A stretch of 64,000 nucleotides of DNA from an uncultured Acetobacteraceae bacterium (GTDB lineage Bacteria; Pseudomonadota; Alphaproteobacteria; Acetobacterales; Acetobacteraceae). Both the position numbers and the translations under genes were made by a program. The notes below the pieces were generated by a model that saw only the letters and a list, made by a program, of their open reading frames with translations, did not search any database and was not told the origin of the DNA. Each line of letters starts with the position of its first letter. Positions within the stretch are counted from its first letter, which is position 1. The DNA is taken from NCBI GenBank assembly GCA_903924985.1, contig CAIYDT010000216.1:1-64000 (forward strand), read 5' to 3'. Shown here piece by piece: positions 50,404 to 59,285 of the stretch.

Positions 50404-52659
50404 ATGACCACACCAATCAACGGTATCTATGTGCTGCAAGGCGTCGTGCCATCCCAGATCGCCGCCGCGGCCGTGGGCGTTAAAGTGGTGGAAATGTACG
50501 ATGACAGTGGTCAACTTTTCAGCGCTGCTCAAGTCGCACAGATGGAAACCGGAAACAGCCTTTTGCTTGGATACTTCAGCATCGGTGAGGCCGAGAACTA
50601 TCGGAGTTATTTCGCTACGCTGCCGCCTTCAATCCTCGGCCCAGTCGATCCCTCATGGCCCGGTGACTTTGAGGTAGCCTATTGGACGGACGCATGGAAA
50701 CAAGTCTGCGTCGACTACATCAACCAAATGATATCGCTCGGCTACCAGGGCGCATATTTTGATGTCGTGTCAGAATATACAACCGCATGGGCAGCGGCGC
50801 ACGCGCCCAATGGCGACGCCGCCGGCGCGATGGTCAGTCTGATCGAGTACCTGTCCAACTACGCGCATTCGATACAACCAAATTTCCAGATCTGGATCAA
50901 TAGCTCAGGTGCCGAAGACCTGCTGTCGAATAGTGGGTTCGTCAACGCCATCAACGGAGCGTTCGAAGAGGAACTGTTCTATAAAGACAATGGGACCCCA
51001 CAGAAGACAGCCGATATCAATTACAATCTCGCCCTGTTGCACAATCTTGTAGCGGCCGGTAAACCGGTCGTTGCGATCGAGTATGTCACGGGCGCGGCGA
51101 CGGTGGCGAATGTCCAGGCGGAGGCCGCGGCTGCCGGAATCGGGTATTATATCGCAAACCCGAACCTCGCCCTTAATGGTGTGGATACGGAAGGATTTAC
51201 CAGTCAGGTCGTCAACCCGCCCCCCAACAACGTCATCGTCATCCCAAATCTGGCGCCGTTGACCGCGGTCATCAGCAACTACAAGGTCACCGCCGCAAGC
51301 ACCGTGCTGACGCTGACCGACGGCACCAACAGCACGAAAATCACGCTGTCCGGTGCGTACTATGGCAGTTTCGCCCTGGCCCCGGACAGCACCGTGGGCA
51401 GCACCGATCTGATCTATACGCCGAACGCCAGCCTCTCCACGTTCACCCTGCCGAACACGCCGGTGACTATCTCGGCCGGACCGGTGAGCAGCGTCGTTAT
51501 CGCGACCGCGGCCTCCCTGCTTGCCGCCGACAGCATCGCCGGTGGCACCGGCACGGGGGTCAGCAACCAGCTCCAACTGACCGGCGGCGGGACGTTTAAT
51601 CTCGCGGCCCTCGCGAAGCTGACCAATATCCAAACCATCACCGCCCAGGAAGGGCAGGGTCCGACAGCACAGACCGTGACGCTGCGTGCCGGGCTGAACG
51701 CGACGGTGAACGTGGCCTCCGATACGGCGGCCGACCCGTCGCCCACTATCACCATCATCGGCGCGGCCAACAGCGCCATCATCAACCTCGGTTCGGGCAA
51801 CGACACCGTAACCCTTGGCAAGGGCGAGACGGTAAACAGCGGCGGCGGCAACAACACCTTTAACGTCGCCGCCACGGCGCTGGCCGGCGTGACGATCCAT
51901 GGCGGATCGTCGGGGACCAATACGCTGACCATCACCGGTGGCGGCACGGGCACGATGGGTGCCGCCATCACCGGCATCAGTGTCGTGCAACTGGCTGCGC
52001 CGACCAAATTCGTGGCCAACACCACGGCTGGGTTGCAGATCCTCGGGAGCAGTACCGGTGGCGATACCATCACCCTGGGTGCACCAACGCAGAGCGTTGT
52101 TGCTGGCGGACCCAATGAGACTGTGAAGGCCAGCGTGGCCAATGCGGGCGCCTTGGTCAGCGGGCTTGGCGCCAACAGCATGCTGGAGATTACCACCGGT
52201 GGTACCATTGCGCTGAACGCCGCGACCGCCGTAACCACCGTGAAGATCGACGCGGCGAGCATGTTGTCGCTGAGCGGAATGTCGTTCATCAGGGCCATTG
52301 GCAGCAGCGGCGGCGACACGATCAAGGCCGGGGCTAAGAACCAGACGCTGACCGGTGGCGGCGGAGCAGACACGTTGATCGGCTTCGCCGGCGGTAACGA
52401 TACCTTCAGCGACACGGCTTCGGGACTCAATGGGGACACCATCACGAACTTCCTGACCAGCGACGTCATCGACATCACCAACCTGGCCTTTATTGGCGGA
52501 ACCACGAAGCTGAGCACGGCCGCGAGCGGGGCCAACACCAAAGTGACCGTCACAGCGGGATCGACCAAGTCCGTCTTTACCATGGCCGGTTCCTGGTCGG
52601 CTTCTGGCTTCACCCTCGCATCCGATGGCGCGGGTGGGACATTGTTGACCCACACCTGA
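50404..52659 (+). CDS. GH114/TM1410-like glycosidase fused to RTX-type repeats, type I secretion likely
   Basis: 751 residues from the ATG with AGGAGC upstream. Residues about 1-290 resemble GH114/TM1410 TIM barrels: LLGYFSIGEAENYRSYF, WPGDFEVAYWTDAWK and YQGAYFDVVSEY, with likely acidic catalytic residues in these motifs. Residues about 300-640 are a low-complexity, threonine/glycine-rich beta region (LGSGNDTVTLGKGETVNSGG). Near 650-690 RTX-like motifs (GGGGADTLIGFAGGNDTF) occur before a DVIDITNL stretch and the C-terminus. There is no N-terminal signal, so type I secretion is likely. GH114 members cut galactosamine-containing polysaccharide. Flanked by direct repeats and an AT-rich stretch. 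Domain calls are by eye. Confidence 0.82.
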   Translation: MTTPINGIYVLQGVVPSQIAAAAVGVKVVEMYDDSGQLFSAAQVAQMETGNSLLLGYFSIGEAENYRSYFATLPPSILGPVDPSWPGDFEVAYWTDAWKQVCVDYINQMISLGYQGAYFDVVSEYTTAWAAAHAPNGDAAGAMVSLIEYLSNYAHSIQPNFQIWINSSGAEDLLSNSGFVNAINGAFEEELFYKDNGTPQKTADINYNLALLHNLVAAGKPVVAIEYVTGAATVANVQAEAAAAGIGYYIANPNLALNGVDTEGFTSQVVNPPPNNVIVIPNLAPLTAVISNYKVTAASTVLTLTDGTNSTKITLSGAYYGSFALAPDSTVGSTDLIYTPNASLSTFTLPNTPVTISAGPVSSVVIATAASLLAADSIAGGTGTGVSNQLQLTGGGTFNLAALAKLTNIQTITAQEGQGPTAQTVTLRAGLNATVNVASDTAADPSPTITIIGAANSAIINLGSGNDTVTLGKGETVNSGGGNNTFNVAATALAGVTIHGGSSGTNTLTITGGGTGTMGAAITGISVVQLAAPTKFVANTTAGLQILGSSTGGDTITLGAPTQSVVAGGPNETVKASVANAGALVSGLGANSMLEITTGGTIALNAATAVTTVKIDAASMLSLSGMSFIRAIGSSGGDTIKAGAKNQTLTGGGGADTLIGFAGGNDTFSDTASGLNGDTITNFLTSDVIDITNLAFIGGTTKLSTAASGANTKVTVTAGSTKSVFTMAGSWSASGFTLASDGAGGTLLTHT

Positions 52660-52705
52660 TGGTTAAAATGTTCGCGTAATATCAACCGTACGAACCATCG
52701 ATCGT

Positions 52706-52785
52706 TGGCACGCTCTCTCATCGTCATGGTGGGCAAAGGAGGCTGTGATCCAACCCCGGTTTTGGATTGGCGACCGGCGTTGGAG
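52706..52785. repeat. 80-bp imperfect direct repeat, right copy
   Basis: GGCACGCTCTCTC, GTCATGG core, GAGGCTGT, ATCCAACCCCGGTTTTGGAT and GACCGGCG follow the left copy (49329) base for base with scattered differences. It contains its own short inverted repeat ATCCAA/TTGGAT. The two copies bound the AT-rich stretch and the GH114-RTX gene. Confidence 0.75.
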
Positions 52786-52879
52786 CGTGTTTTTCCGCGG
52801 CGCCGGGCTGTCGGTCATTGCCTGACCGGATGTCCTCGCCCTTATTCGCCTGCCATGACAAAAGGGTAGCCGCGGCGTA

Positions 52880-53080
52880 TCAAACATCGTCGGGACTCAA
52901 CGTCATCATCATTTCCGCCGACTGCTTGTGAACCTCTGCTTCCCGCTCCAGGTTTTTCGGGAACCGGCTGCGGCGCGACAGCACCAGCGTTTGCTTGGCC
53001 TTCGCCTCATGCCAATCGCGGGCGGCCTGGATCGCGGCGTCCCAGCCGCGTTGGAACTCGGCGCTTCTTGGTTCGGTCAT
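52880..53080 (-). CDS. Small protein of unknown function
   Basis: 66 residues from the ATG at 53080 with GGGAGAG upstream; the track start is longer by 44 residues and lies in the region divergent to the exporter. The sequence MTEPRSAEFQRGWDAAIQAA looks helical with a conserved-looking GWDAAI, and ends in acidic residues. I do not recognise a family. It is a single gene divergent from the ABC exporter. Confidence 0.6.
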   Translation of the reverse strand: MTEPRSAEFQRGWDAAIQAARDWHEAKAKQTLVLSRRSRFPKNLEREAEVHKQSAEMMMTLSPDDV

Positions 53081-53144
53081 TGTGCTCTCCCGTGGTCCGG
53101 CATGGCGCGAGCATAGCGCATTGCAACCGGGTGCAACCCGCGCC

Positions 53145-54962
53145 ATGTCGGTCCGGACGGCAGCCAGGGACACCGATTTGACCGAAACACCGCAACCAAC
53201 GCGCCCGCGCATTGGCTCGCTTCGTTTGATCCCGCCGTATCTCCGAGCCTACCGCTGGCGCGTGGCGGGGGCGTTGGTGGCGCTGGTGATGGCGGTGGTG
53301 CTCATCCTGGACATTGGGCAGGGGCTGCGCGGTTTGGTGGACAAGGGGTTCGCCAGCGGCGACGGCGGCCACCTCAATGCCGCCGCGCTGTCGATGTTCG
53401 GCATCGTCGCCGCCTTCGCTTTCGTCACCTCTACCCGCTTCTACCTTGTGACCTGGCTTGGGGAGCGGGTCGCCGCCGACCTGCGGCGCGATCTGTTCAA
53501 CCGCGTGTTGGGGCTGTCGCAAGCGTATTTCGAGCAGGCGCGGACCGGCGACATCCTGTCCCGCCTGACCGCCGACATCGCGGTGTTGCAGGCGCTGATC
53601 GGGTCGGCGATCTCGCTGGGTGCGCGCAATGTGCTGACCGCGCTGGGTTCGTTTGCGATGCTGATCGTCACCAGCCCCCGGCTCGCGGCCATCGTCGCCA
53701 TTGTGGTACCGGTGGTGATTGGTCCGATGCTGCTGTTCGGTCGCCGGGAAAAGCGGCTGTCGCGCGAGTCGCAGGACCGCATCGCCGATCTCGGCGCCTA
53801 CGCCGAGGAGATCATCAACGGCCTGCGCGCCGTGCAGGCGTTTACCTATGAGGGTCAGGCGCGCCGCCGCTTCGACGCGACGGTGGAGCGCAGCTTCACG
53901 ACCGCGGCGCGGCGGGTGTTAACCCGGACGATGCTGATCCTGACGGTGATCCTGTTCGGTTTCGGCGCCATCACCTTCGCCCTCTGGGTTGGTGGGCGGG
54001 ACGTGGTGACCGGGCGCATGACGGGCGGCGAGCTGTCGGCTTTCGTGCTGTATGCCGTGCTTTTGGCCACATCCGGCGCCTCCCTCAGCGAGGTCTGGGG
54101 CGACGTACAGCGCGCGGCTGGCGCGGCGGAGCGGCTGTTGGACCTGCTGGCGGAGGAGCCGTCGATCCGAGCGCCTGCCTCACCCGCGCGTTTGGCTTTG
54201 CCGGTGCGAGGACGGATCGTATTCGAAAATGTAACGTTCGAATACCCGACGCGTCCCGGCCAACCGGCGTTGGAGTCGCTTTCGTTGACCATCGAACCGG
54301 GGGAGACGGTGGCGCTGGTCGGCCCCTCCGGTGCCGGCAAGACGACCGTTCTGCAACTGCTGCCGCGGTTCTACGACCCGACTTCCGGGACCATTCGGCT
54401 GGACGGGGTGGACATCGCGACGCTGGACCCGGCGGATTTGCGCCGCTGCATCGGGCTGGTGCCGCAGGAGCCGGTCATATTCTCCGCCGACGCGTGGGAG
54501 AACATCCGCTTCGGCCAGCCGGACGCCACCGCCGCCGAGGTGCGCGCCGCCGCCGTGGCCGCCGCCGCCGATGGGTTCCTGGATGCGCTGCCCGAGGGTT
54601 TCGACACTTTCCTGGGCGCCAAGGGCGTCATGCTCTCCGGCGGTCAGCGTCAGCGCATGGCGATCGCCCGTGCCATCCTGCGCGACCCCGCGATCCTGCT
54701 GCTGGACGAGGCAACCAGCGCGCTGGATGCGGAATCCGAGCAAGCGGTGCAGCACGCGCTGGCGGTGCTGTCCAAGGGACGGACCACCCTGGTGGTGGCA
54801 CACCGGCTGGCAACCGTCCGCCGCGCCGACCGGATCGTGGTGCTGGAGGACGGACGCATCGTGGCGATCGGGACGCATGACGCCCTGATCGAGGAAGGCG
54901 GGCTGTATGCTCGGCTGGCGGCCTTGCAGTTCGATGGTGGGAAGGGGCGTTTCCGGTCGTAA
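53145..54962 (+). CDS. ABC exporter, fused membrane and ATPase domains (MsbA/multidrug type)
   Basis: 605-residue half-transporter. A six-helix membrane domain (about 40-320) precedes the ATPase, where Walker A is GPSGAGKTT, Q-loop in LVPQEPV, signature LSGGQRQRM, Walker B ILLLDEATSALD and the switch histidine in VAHRL. It would export a lipid, drug or peptide as a homodimer. No HlyD-type adaptor or outer-membrane partner is nearby, so a direct role in secreting the GH114-RTX protein is not supported. The start at 53145 is chosen over the longer track start. Confidence 0.93.
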   Translation: MSVRTAARDTDLTETPQPTRPRIGSLRLIPPYLRAYRWRVAGALVALVMAVVLILDIGQGLRGLVDKGFASGDGGHLNAAALSMFGIVAAFAFVTSTRFYLVTWLGERVAADLRRDLFNRVLGLSQAYFEQARTGDILSRLTADIAVLQALIGSAISLGARNVLTALGSFAMLIVTSPRLAAIVAIVVPVVIGPMLLFGRREKRLSRESQDRIADLGAYAEEIINGLRAVQAFTYEGQARRRFDATVERSFTTAARRVLTRTMLILTVILFGFGAITFALWVGGRDVVTGRMTGGELSAFVLYAVLLATSGASLSEVWGDVQRAAGAAERLLDLLAEEPSIRAPASPARLALPVRGRIVFENVTFEYPTRPGQPALESLSLTIEPGETVALVGPSGAGKTTVLQLLPRFYDPTSGTIRLDGVDIATLDPADLRRCIGLVPQEPVIFSADAWENIRFGQPDATAAEVRAAAVAAAADGFLDALPEGFDTFLGAKGVMLSGGQRQRMAIARAILRDPAILLLDEATSALDAESEQAVQHALAVLSKGRTTLVVAHRLATVRRADRIVVLEDGRIVAIGTHDALIEEGGLYARLAALQFDGGKGRFRS

Positions 54963-55011
54963 GGGATCGTCGGGAAATAAACGCTTCGAATTCAAGGCGT
55001 TTGCCTCTCAT

Positions 55012-55036
55012 CGTCATGGCAAGCCCGGCCATGACG
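55012..55036. terminator. REP-like hairpin between convergent genes
   Basis: CGTCATGGC-AAGCCCG-GCCATGACG, a perfect 9-base stem, sits between the ABC exporter end (54962) and the mntR end (55037). Position suggests a shared terminator; the arms match the other GTCATGG elements of the window. Confidence 0.7.
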
Positions 55037-55492
55037 CTATTGCCGCCGCAGAAAACGCCCGAAAGCGGCGAGGGTGGTGTCGGAGACGTGGTGTTCGAGG
55101 CCCTCGGCGTCCTGTTCGGCGGCTTCGCGTGGGACGCCCACGGCCAGCAGCAGATCCACCACCACGCGGTGGCGGGCGCGGACGCGGTCGGCGAGGGTTT
55201 CTCCGGCTTCGGTCAGGAACACGCCGCGGTAGGGCTTGGCCACCGCCAACCCTTCCCGTTTCAGGCGGGCGATGGTCTTGATCGCGGTGGGATGGGACAC
55301 GCCCAGGCGGCGGGCGATGTCGGTGGGGCGTGCCTCGCCGCCGGAGCCGATGAGGTCCGAGATCAGCTCGACATAATCCTCCATCAGCGCGCCGGACTGC
55401 GCGGTGCGCGCCTTGCCGAAGCGGCGGGCCTGGGTGGGTTCGGCCGGAAGCTCTCCCCGTTTGGGTGGGCCGTCCGCTTGGGACTCGGACAT
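55037..55492 (-). CDS. mntR: Manganese-dependent transcriptional regulator MntR (DtxR family)
   Basis: 151-residue DtxR-family repressor that senses Mn(II). The helix-turn-helix is in RPTDIARRLGVSHPTAIKTI and the metal-binding region follows with EHHVSDTTL (histidines and acidic residues). About thirty N-terminal residues precede the DNA-binding part, as in several proteobacterial MntR. It stands 15 bases downstream of mntH, in one operon, so it controls its own synthesis. Palindromes before mntH are likely its operators. Confidence 0.93.
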   Translation of the reverse strand: MSESQADGPPKRGELPAEPTQARRFGKARTAQSGALMEDYVELISDLIGSGGEARPTDIARRLGVSHPTAIKTIARLKREGLAVAKPYRGVFLTEAGETLADRVRARHRVVVDLLLAVGVPREAAEQDAEGLEHHVSDTTLAAFGRFLRRQ

Positions 55493-55507
55493 GTGTTTTG
55501 GTACCGA

Positions 55508-56821
55508 TCAAACGCCGGTGAGCAGAGTGAGGTCCACGCCGCATGTCTGCAACAGCAAAATCAGGTTCAACGCGAGGACGATAGCGGTTGCCAGCCAGGC
55601 GGTGAGGCGGAGGACGCGGCGCACAGCGAAGGCGCCCATTACGTCGGGCCGGCCGGACAGATACAGCAACGCGATCATCGGCACCGGCAGCACAAGGCTG
55701 AGCACCACCTGGCTGAGCACCAGCGCGTCGGTCGCGTTCACCCCCCAAGCAACCACCGCAAGCGCCGGCAGCATGGTGACGATGCGCCGCACCCAGAGGG
55801 GGATGCGGATATGGACGAAGTCCTGCATGATGGTCTGACCGGCGATGGTGCCGACCACCGAACTGGCGATGCCGGAGGCCAGCAAGGACGCCATGAAAGC
55901 GCCGGCGGCGGCGACCCCCATCAGCGGCAGCAAAGTGCGGTAGGCCGTCTCGATCTCTCCCACGCCGGAGTGGTCCTGGTGGAACATCGCGGCGGCCATC
56001 GCCACCATGGCCATGTTGACCAAACCGGCGACGGTCAGGGCGAACAGCACCTCCCGGTTCGAAAAACGTAGCACCTTGCGGCGTTCGGCGTCGGTGTGGG
56101 CCGGCATGCGGTTGGGCATCAGAGCCGAGTGCAGATAGATCGCGTGCGGCATCACCGTGGCGCCGACGATGCCCACGGCCAGGGTGACGCTGTCGGCGCC
56201 GGCCAGTCGCGGCACCACGGAATGGTAGGCGAAGGCCCCCCAATCGGGCGGGGCGATGACCATCTCGATCAGGTAACCCAGGCCGATGACGCTGACGAAG
56301 CCGGCGATCATGACCTCCAGGGGCCGGAAGCCACGGGTTTGCAGGTTCAGCAGGCCCCAGGTGATGCCGAAGGCCAGCAGCAGCGCCGGCAGCATGGGCA
56401 TGCCGGTGAGCAGGCTCAGGCCGATCGCCGCGCCCACCAGTTCCGCGAGGTCGGTGGCCATCGCCGCGGCCTCGCTGGCCACCCACATCGCCAGGACGAC
56501 CGGGCGGGGGACATGGGTGCGGCACAGGCTGGCGAGGCTGCGGCCGGTGACGATGCCGATGCGCGCGGACAGCGCCTGGAACAGCATGGCGATCAGGTTG
56601 GCGATCACTACCACCCACAGCAGCAGATAACCGTGGCGGGCGCCGGCCTGGATGTTGGTCGCGAAATTGCCGGGGTCCATGTAGGCGATGGAGGCGATGA
56701 TCGCCGGTCCCGCGAAGGGCAGAAACGCCCGTATGCCACGGCGCCGGCCGGCCATCGCCTCCTGCCCCGCGAGCAGGGTGCGGTCGGACATGGTCGCGCG
56801 CTGGGCGATCGCCTGGCTCAT
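55508..56821 (-). CDS. mntH: Nramp-type Mn(II)/divalent metal transporter MntH
   Basis: 437-residue Nramp transporter, with about eleven hydrophobic segments. The metal site is seen as DPGNFATNIQAG in helix 1 and VMPHAIYLHS in helix 6, both complete. It imports Mn(II) with protons. The gene heads a two-gene operon with mntR; palindromes upstream (56846, 56878) are candidate MntR sites close to the start at 56821. Confidence 0.97.
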   Translation of the reverse strand: MSQAIAQRATMSDRTLLAGQEAMAGRRRGIRAFLPFAGPAIIASIAYMDPGNFATNIQAGARHGYLLLWVVVIANLIAMLFQALSARIGIVTGRSLASLCRTHVPRPVVLAMWVASEAAAMATDLAELVGAAIGLSLLTGMPMLPALLLAFGITWGLLNLQTRGFRPLEVMIAGFVSVIGLGYLIEMVIAPPDWGAFAYHSVVPRLAGADSVTLAVGIVGATVMPHAIYLHSALMPNRMPAHTDAERRKVLRFSNREVLFALTVAGLVNMAMVAMAAAMFHQDHSGVGEIETAYRTLLPLMGVAAAGAFMASLLASGIASSVVGTIAGQTIMQDFVHIRIPLWVRRIVTMLPALAVVAWGVNATDALVLSQVVLSLVLPVPMIALLYLSGRPDVMGAFAVRRVLRLTAWLATAIVLALNLILLLQTCGVDLTLLTGV

Positions 56822-56845
56822 GCGGGGTTCCGAAGGGGGTGTGGC

Positions 56846-56868
56846 GTATGGCAGAATTTATGCCATAC
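56846..56868. promoter_or_regulatory. Palindrome before mntH (MntR operator candidate)
   Basis: GTATGGCA-GAATTTA-TGCCATAC, a perfect 8-base inverted repeat with a 7-base spacer, ends 25 bases from the mntH start. The sequence is symmetric and AT-rich at its centre, as expected of an operator. Confidence 0.6.
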
Positions 56869-56877
56869 AGCACAGGG

Positions 56878-56893
56878 TGTAGCATAGGCTACA
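56878..56893. promoter_or_regulatory. Second palindrome before mntH
   Basis: TGTAGC-ATAG-GCTACA, a perfect 6-base inverted repeat with a 4-base spacer, 10 bases upstream of the first palindrome. It may be a second MntR site. No gene is seen in the rest of the 56822-57067 gap. Confidence 0.5.
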
Positions 56894-57067
56894 TTTTCCA
56901 ACCAAGGGTTCGTTTGCCCGCCTTCCGTGTCATCGACGGGGTCGTCCCCATAAGCGCTACCTTTTGACGTTCGAATGGGGGCGTTGAGGTCGATGTTGGA
57001 CGGCGTGGTGGTAACCAACGTAGCACATGGCGGGCGGCGGCGTTGGAGCAAGGCCGAGATGCTGCGT

Positions 57068-57592
57068 TCAATCCATCGGGGGGGCACCGATGACGATGCG
57101 CACGACGTCCGGTGCGGTCGCGTCGAATTGCGCCTCGGGCTTGATGCCGGCGGCGTCGAGGGCCTGCTTGATCAGCAGCGCGTCGGGCGAGGGATCCAGT
57201 GCCCCGCGGTTCTGGATCAGGATGCCGTTGAAGGACGCCAGCGTGCCGGCTGTGTAGGTGCCCTGGTCGTCGACATCCCAGCCGGGAATGCTCTGGAGCA
57301 GTTCCTTGAGATCCTCCTTGAACTGACGGGCGCGGAGGTTGTTCAGGCGCACGATCACGCGCAGGTTATGCTGGCTGGCGGTGGCGATGGCCTGGAATTT
57401 GGCCCATTGCGCGTCGCTGATCCCCCAGGCGTCGGGGTCGCGTTCGCGGTCGGGGGAGCGGCCTTTGGCGGTGCTGGCCGGGGGGCCATCCGGCATGAAC
57501 ACGACGCCGTCCGATGATTCGGCACGCGCCGCCAGTGGGTACATCCCCAACACGATCAGACCGGCTGCCAGTCCAAGCCGAACGAACTTCAC
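57068..57592 (-). CDS. Exported protein of unknown function
   Basis: 174 residues with a Sec-type signal (MKFVRLGLAAGLIVLGMYPLAARA) and a periplasmic part of about 150 residues. Hydrophilic and partly charged (KGRSPDRERDPDAWG), with no known enzyme motif. It is the last gene, by four bases, of the minus-strand group that starts with the two LLM genes, deacetylase and amidohydrolase, but belonging to that operon is only suggested by the spacing. Confidence 0.75.
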   Translation of the reverse strand: MKFVRLGLAAGLIVLGMYPLAARAESSDGVVFMPDGPPASTAKGRSPDRERDPDAWGISDAQWAKFQAIATASQHNLRVIVRLNNLRARQFKEDLKELLQSIPGWDVDDQGTYTAGTLASFNGILIQNRGALDPSPDALLIKQALDAAGIKPEAQFDATAPDVVRIVIGAPPMD

Positions 57593-57596
57593 GCTG

Positions 57597-58421
57597 CTAC
57601 CCTTGTCTGTACAGCCGCGCGAGCCGCTCGTGATCGGTCAGCCAGCAATGGGCGGCGCGGCGAATGAGGGACAGCGAATCCAACATCGCGAGCGCACCAT
57701 AAGGGCGACCAAATACATGGGCGTGAAGAGTGATGTCCAGACACCCGGGATCGTTGCCAAGGCGCGGCCATCCATCCAGAATTTTTCCCAAAGTGCGGGT
57801 AAAGGCGTCCGGCTCATTCCCATAGCGGACATACAGCGGCATGTCGTTCACCTCCATGGTGAAGGGCATGCCGACCAGGGGGCCGGCGCCGGTTTCGATC
57901 GGGTATGGCAGATCGGAGTCGAACATGTCCGCGTGCCAGCGAAATCCGGCGCGCGCCAGCAGGCCGGAGGTCAGGGCGCTGGGCGTGCAGCGGGGGCTGA
58001 GCCAGCCGGCGGGATGCTGGCCGGTGGTTTTCTCGATGACGTCGACGCAGCGGGCGATGTCGGCTTGTTCGGCTTCCGGAGTCAGGTACGGGGGCAGGGT
58101 GCCCTGGCTCCAGCCGTGCGCCGCGACATGGTGGCCCCGCTTGACGATGGCGGCGGCGAGGTCGGGGTAAAGTTCCGCCACCACGCCGGACGTGTAAAAA
58201 ACCGCCCGCGCACCCTCCCGGTCCAGCAGATCGAGCAGCCGCCACGCGCCGACCTTGGCGCCGTAGTCGGCCCAGGACCGCGCCTGCAAGTCGACCACGC
58301 CGGGTCGCAAAGGATTGCCCATCGGGCCGATGCCGGGGGCGTCGGGGGCGGCCCAACCCTCCAGCATCACGTTGACCGAAATCGCGAGAGGCCTATCCGC
58401 CGGCCAGCCGTCCGGGGTCAT
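57597..58421 (-). CDS. Polysaccharide-deacetylase-family (CE4/NodB) protein, PuuE-like
   Basis: 274-residue NodB-fold protein starting at the ATG overlapping the upstream amidohydrolase stop (ATGA). NVMLEGWAAPDAPG, VVDLQARSWADYGAKVGAWR and HVAAHGWSQGTL appear as in the allantoinase/PuuE or cyclic-imidase subgroup, which cleaves C-N bonds of rings rather than polysaccharide. The longer track ORF is in the shadow of the previous gene. The substrate may be a heterocyclic ring or amide of the local pathway; uncertain. Confidence 0.85.
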   Translation of the reverse strand: MTPDGWPADRPLAISVNVMLEGWAAPDAPGIGPMGNPLRPGVVDLQARSWADYGAKVGAWRLLDLLDREGARAVFYTSGVVAELYPDLAAAIVKRGHHVAAHGWSQGTLPPYLTPEAEQADIARCVDVIEKTTGQHPAGWLSPRCTPSALTSGLLARAGFRWHADMFDSDLPYPIETGAGPLVGMPFTMEVNDMPLYVRYGNEPDAFTRTLGKILDGWPRLGNDPGCLDITLHAHVFGRPYGALAMLDSLSLIRRAAHCWLTDHERLARLYRQG

Positions 58422-59239
58422 ACCGGCCACCCCAGCCACGCGCACAGACCCTTGCCCATCACCCATTCCTTGTCGGCGGCGGACAGGAACGGCAGTTCCT
58501 CGGTGAACATGGTGACGGCCTGGCGGTAGGTGCAGGGCAGGCGGGACAGGTCGGTGCCCCAGAACATGCGTTTCGGTCCGAAGGCGTCGAACACCTGCTC
58601 GATGTACCCGTGAATGTTGCGATATGGCCAGGGTTCCGAGGAAAAACACGGCAGCGCCGAGGCTTTGGCCGCCACGTTCGGGCGCTTCGCCATCGCCAGC
58701 AGCAGCGGCAGATCGGCGAAGGCGGCGTCGTCCTTCACCCGCCGCAGCGCCAGATGATCGACCACGAGCCTGAGGCCGGGATGCCGTTCGGCGAGCTTGT
58801 CCACCAGCGGCAGTGCGCCGACGCAGGACATCATCACCGGCAATCCGTATTCCTCCGCCGCCGCGAATGCCCAATCTCCCAGCCCGTCCTTGAACCAGGT
58901 GTGCTCGGGGCGGACGGTAAAGCGCAGACCGAGGAAGCCGGGCTGGTCCCGCCAGGTCGCCAGTTTCTCCGGTGCGACGGGGGTGACAGGCACGCGCCCC
59001 ATGATGGCGAAACGGCCGGGGTGCAGGCGGCAGGCCTCCTGCGCGAGGTCGTTGCGGTCGCCCTCCCACGACGGCGGCACGATAATCGCTTTATCCACCC
59101 CCGCCACGTCCATTTCCGCCACCAGCTCGGCGGTGCCGAGGGGCGTGTCGCGATGCGCATAGCTATGGGTGGCCTTGGGCCAGGGACGTTCCGGGGTGTC
59201 GGCGCCCCAAATATGCACCTGCGCGTCGGCGATCATCAT
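58418..59239 (-). CDS. Amidohydrolase-2 family hydrolase, lactonase-like
   Basis: 273-residue TIM-barrel amidohydrolase. Entry motif DAQVHIW has glutamine in place of the first metal histidine, as in 37956; later motifs are VVDHLALRR and FWGTDLSR. Similar proteins include lactonases of aromatic and sugar pathways. It overlaps the deacetylase gene by four bases and starts behind AAGGA. The neighbours (LLM, ABM monooxygenase, PcaB-like lyase) support lactone chemistry, by inference. Confidence 0.88.
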   Translation of the reverse strand: MMIADAQVHIWGADTPERPWPKATHSYAHRDTPLGTAELVAEMDVAGVDKAIIVPPSWEGDRNDLAQEACRLHPGRFAIMGRVPVTPVAPEKLATWRDQPGFLGLRFTVRPEHTWFKDGLGDWAFAAAEEYGLPVMMSCVGALPLVDKLAERHPGLRLVVDHLALRRVKDDAAFADLPLLLAMAKRPNVAAKASALPCFSSEPWPYRNIHGYIEQVFDAFGPKRMFWGTDLSRLPCTYRQAVTMFTEELPFLSAADKEWVMGKGLCAWLGWPV

Positions 59240-59285
59240 GGTCCTTGGTCCCCTCTTTTCCAGCCCGCTCGGCGTCCCCTGCCAG

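Noticed and set aside
50905-52653. 582-codon minus-strand ORF
   Set aside because: Shadow of the GH114-RTX gene created by its repetitive GC-rich codons.
50404-54962. GH114-RTX gene and ABC exporter as one type I secretion locus
   Set aside because: The exporter is of the MsbA/multidrug type, is separated by a divergent gene and a repeat, and no membrane-fusion protein gene is present.
57597-59069. 490-residue fusion of deacetylase with upstream sequence
   Set aside because: The extension is a shadow frame of the amidohydrolase gene; an ATGA overlap gives a normal separate start.
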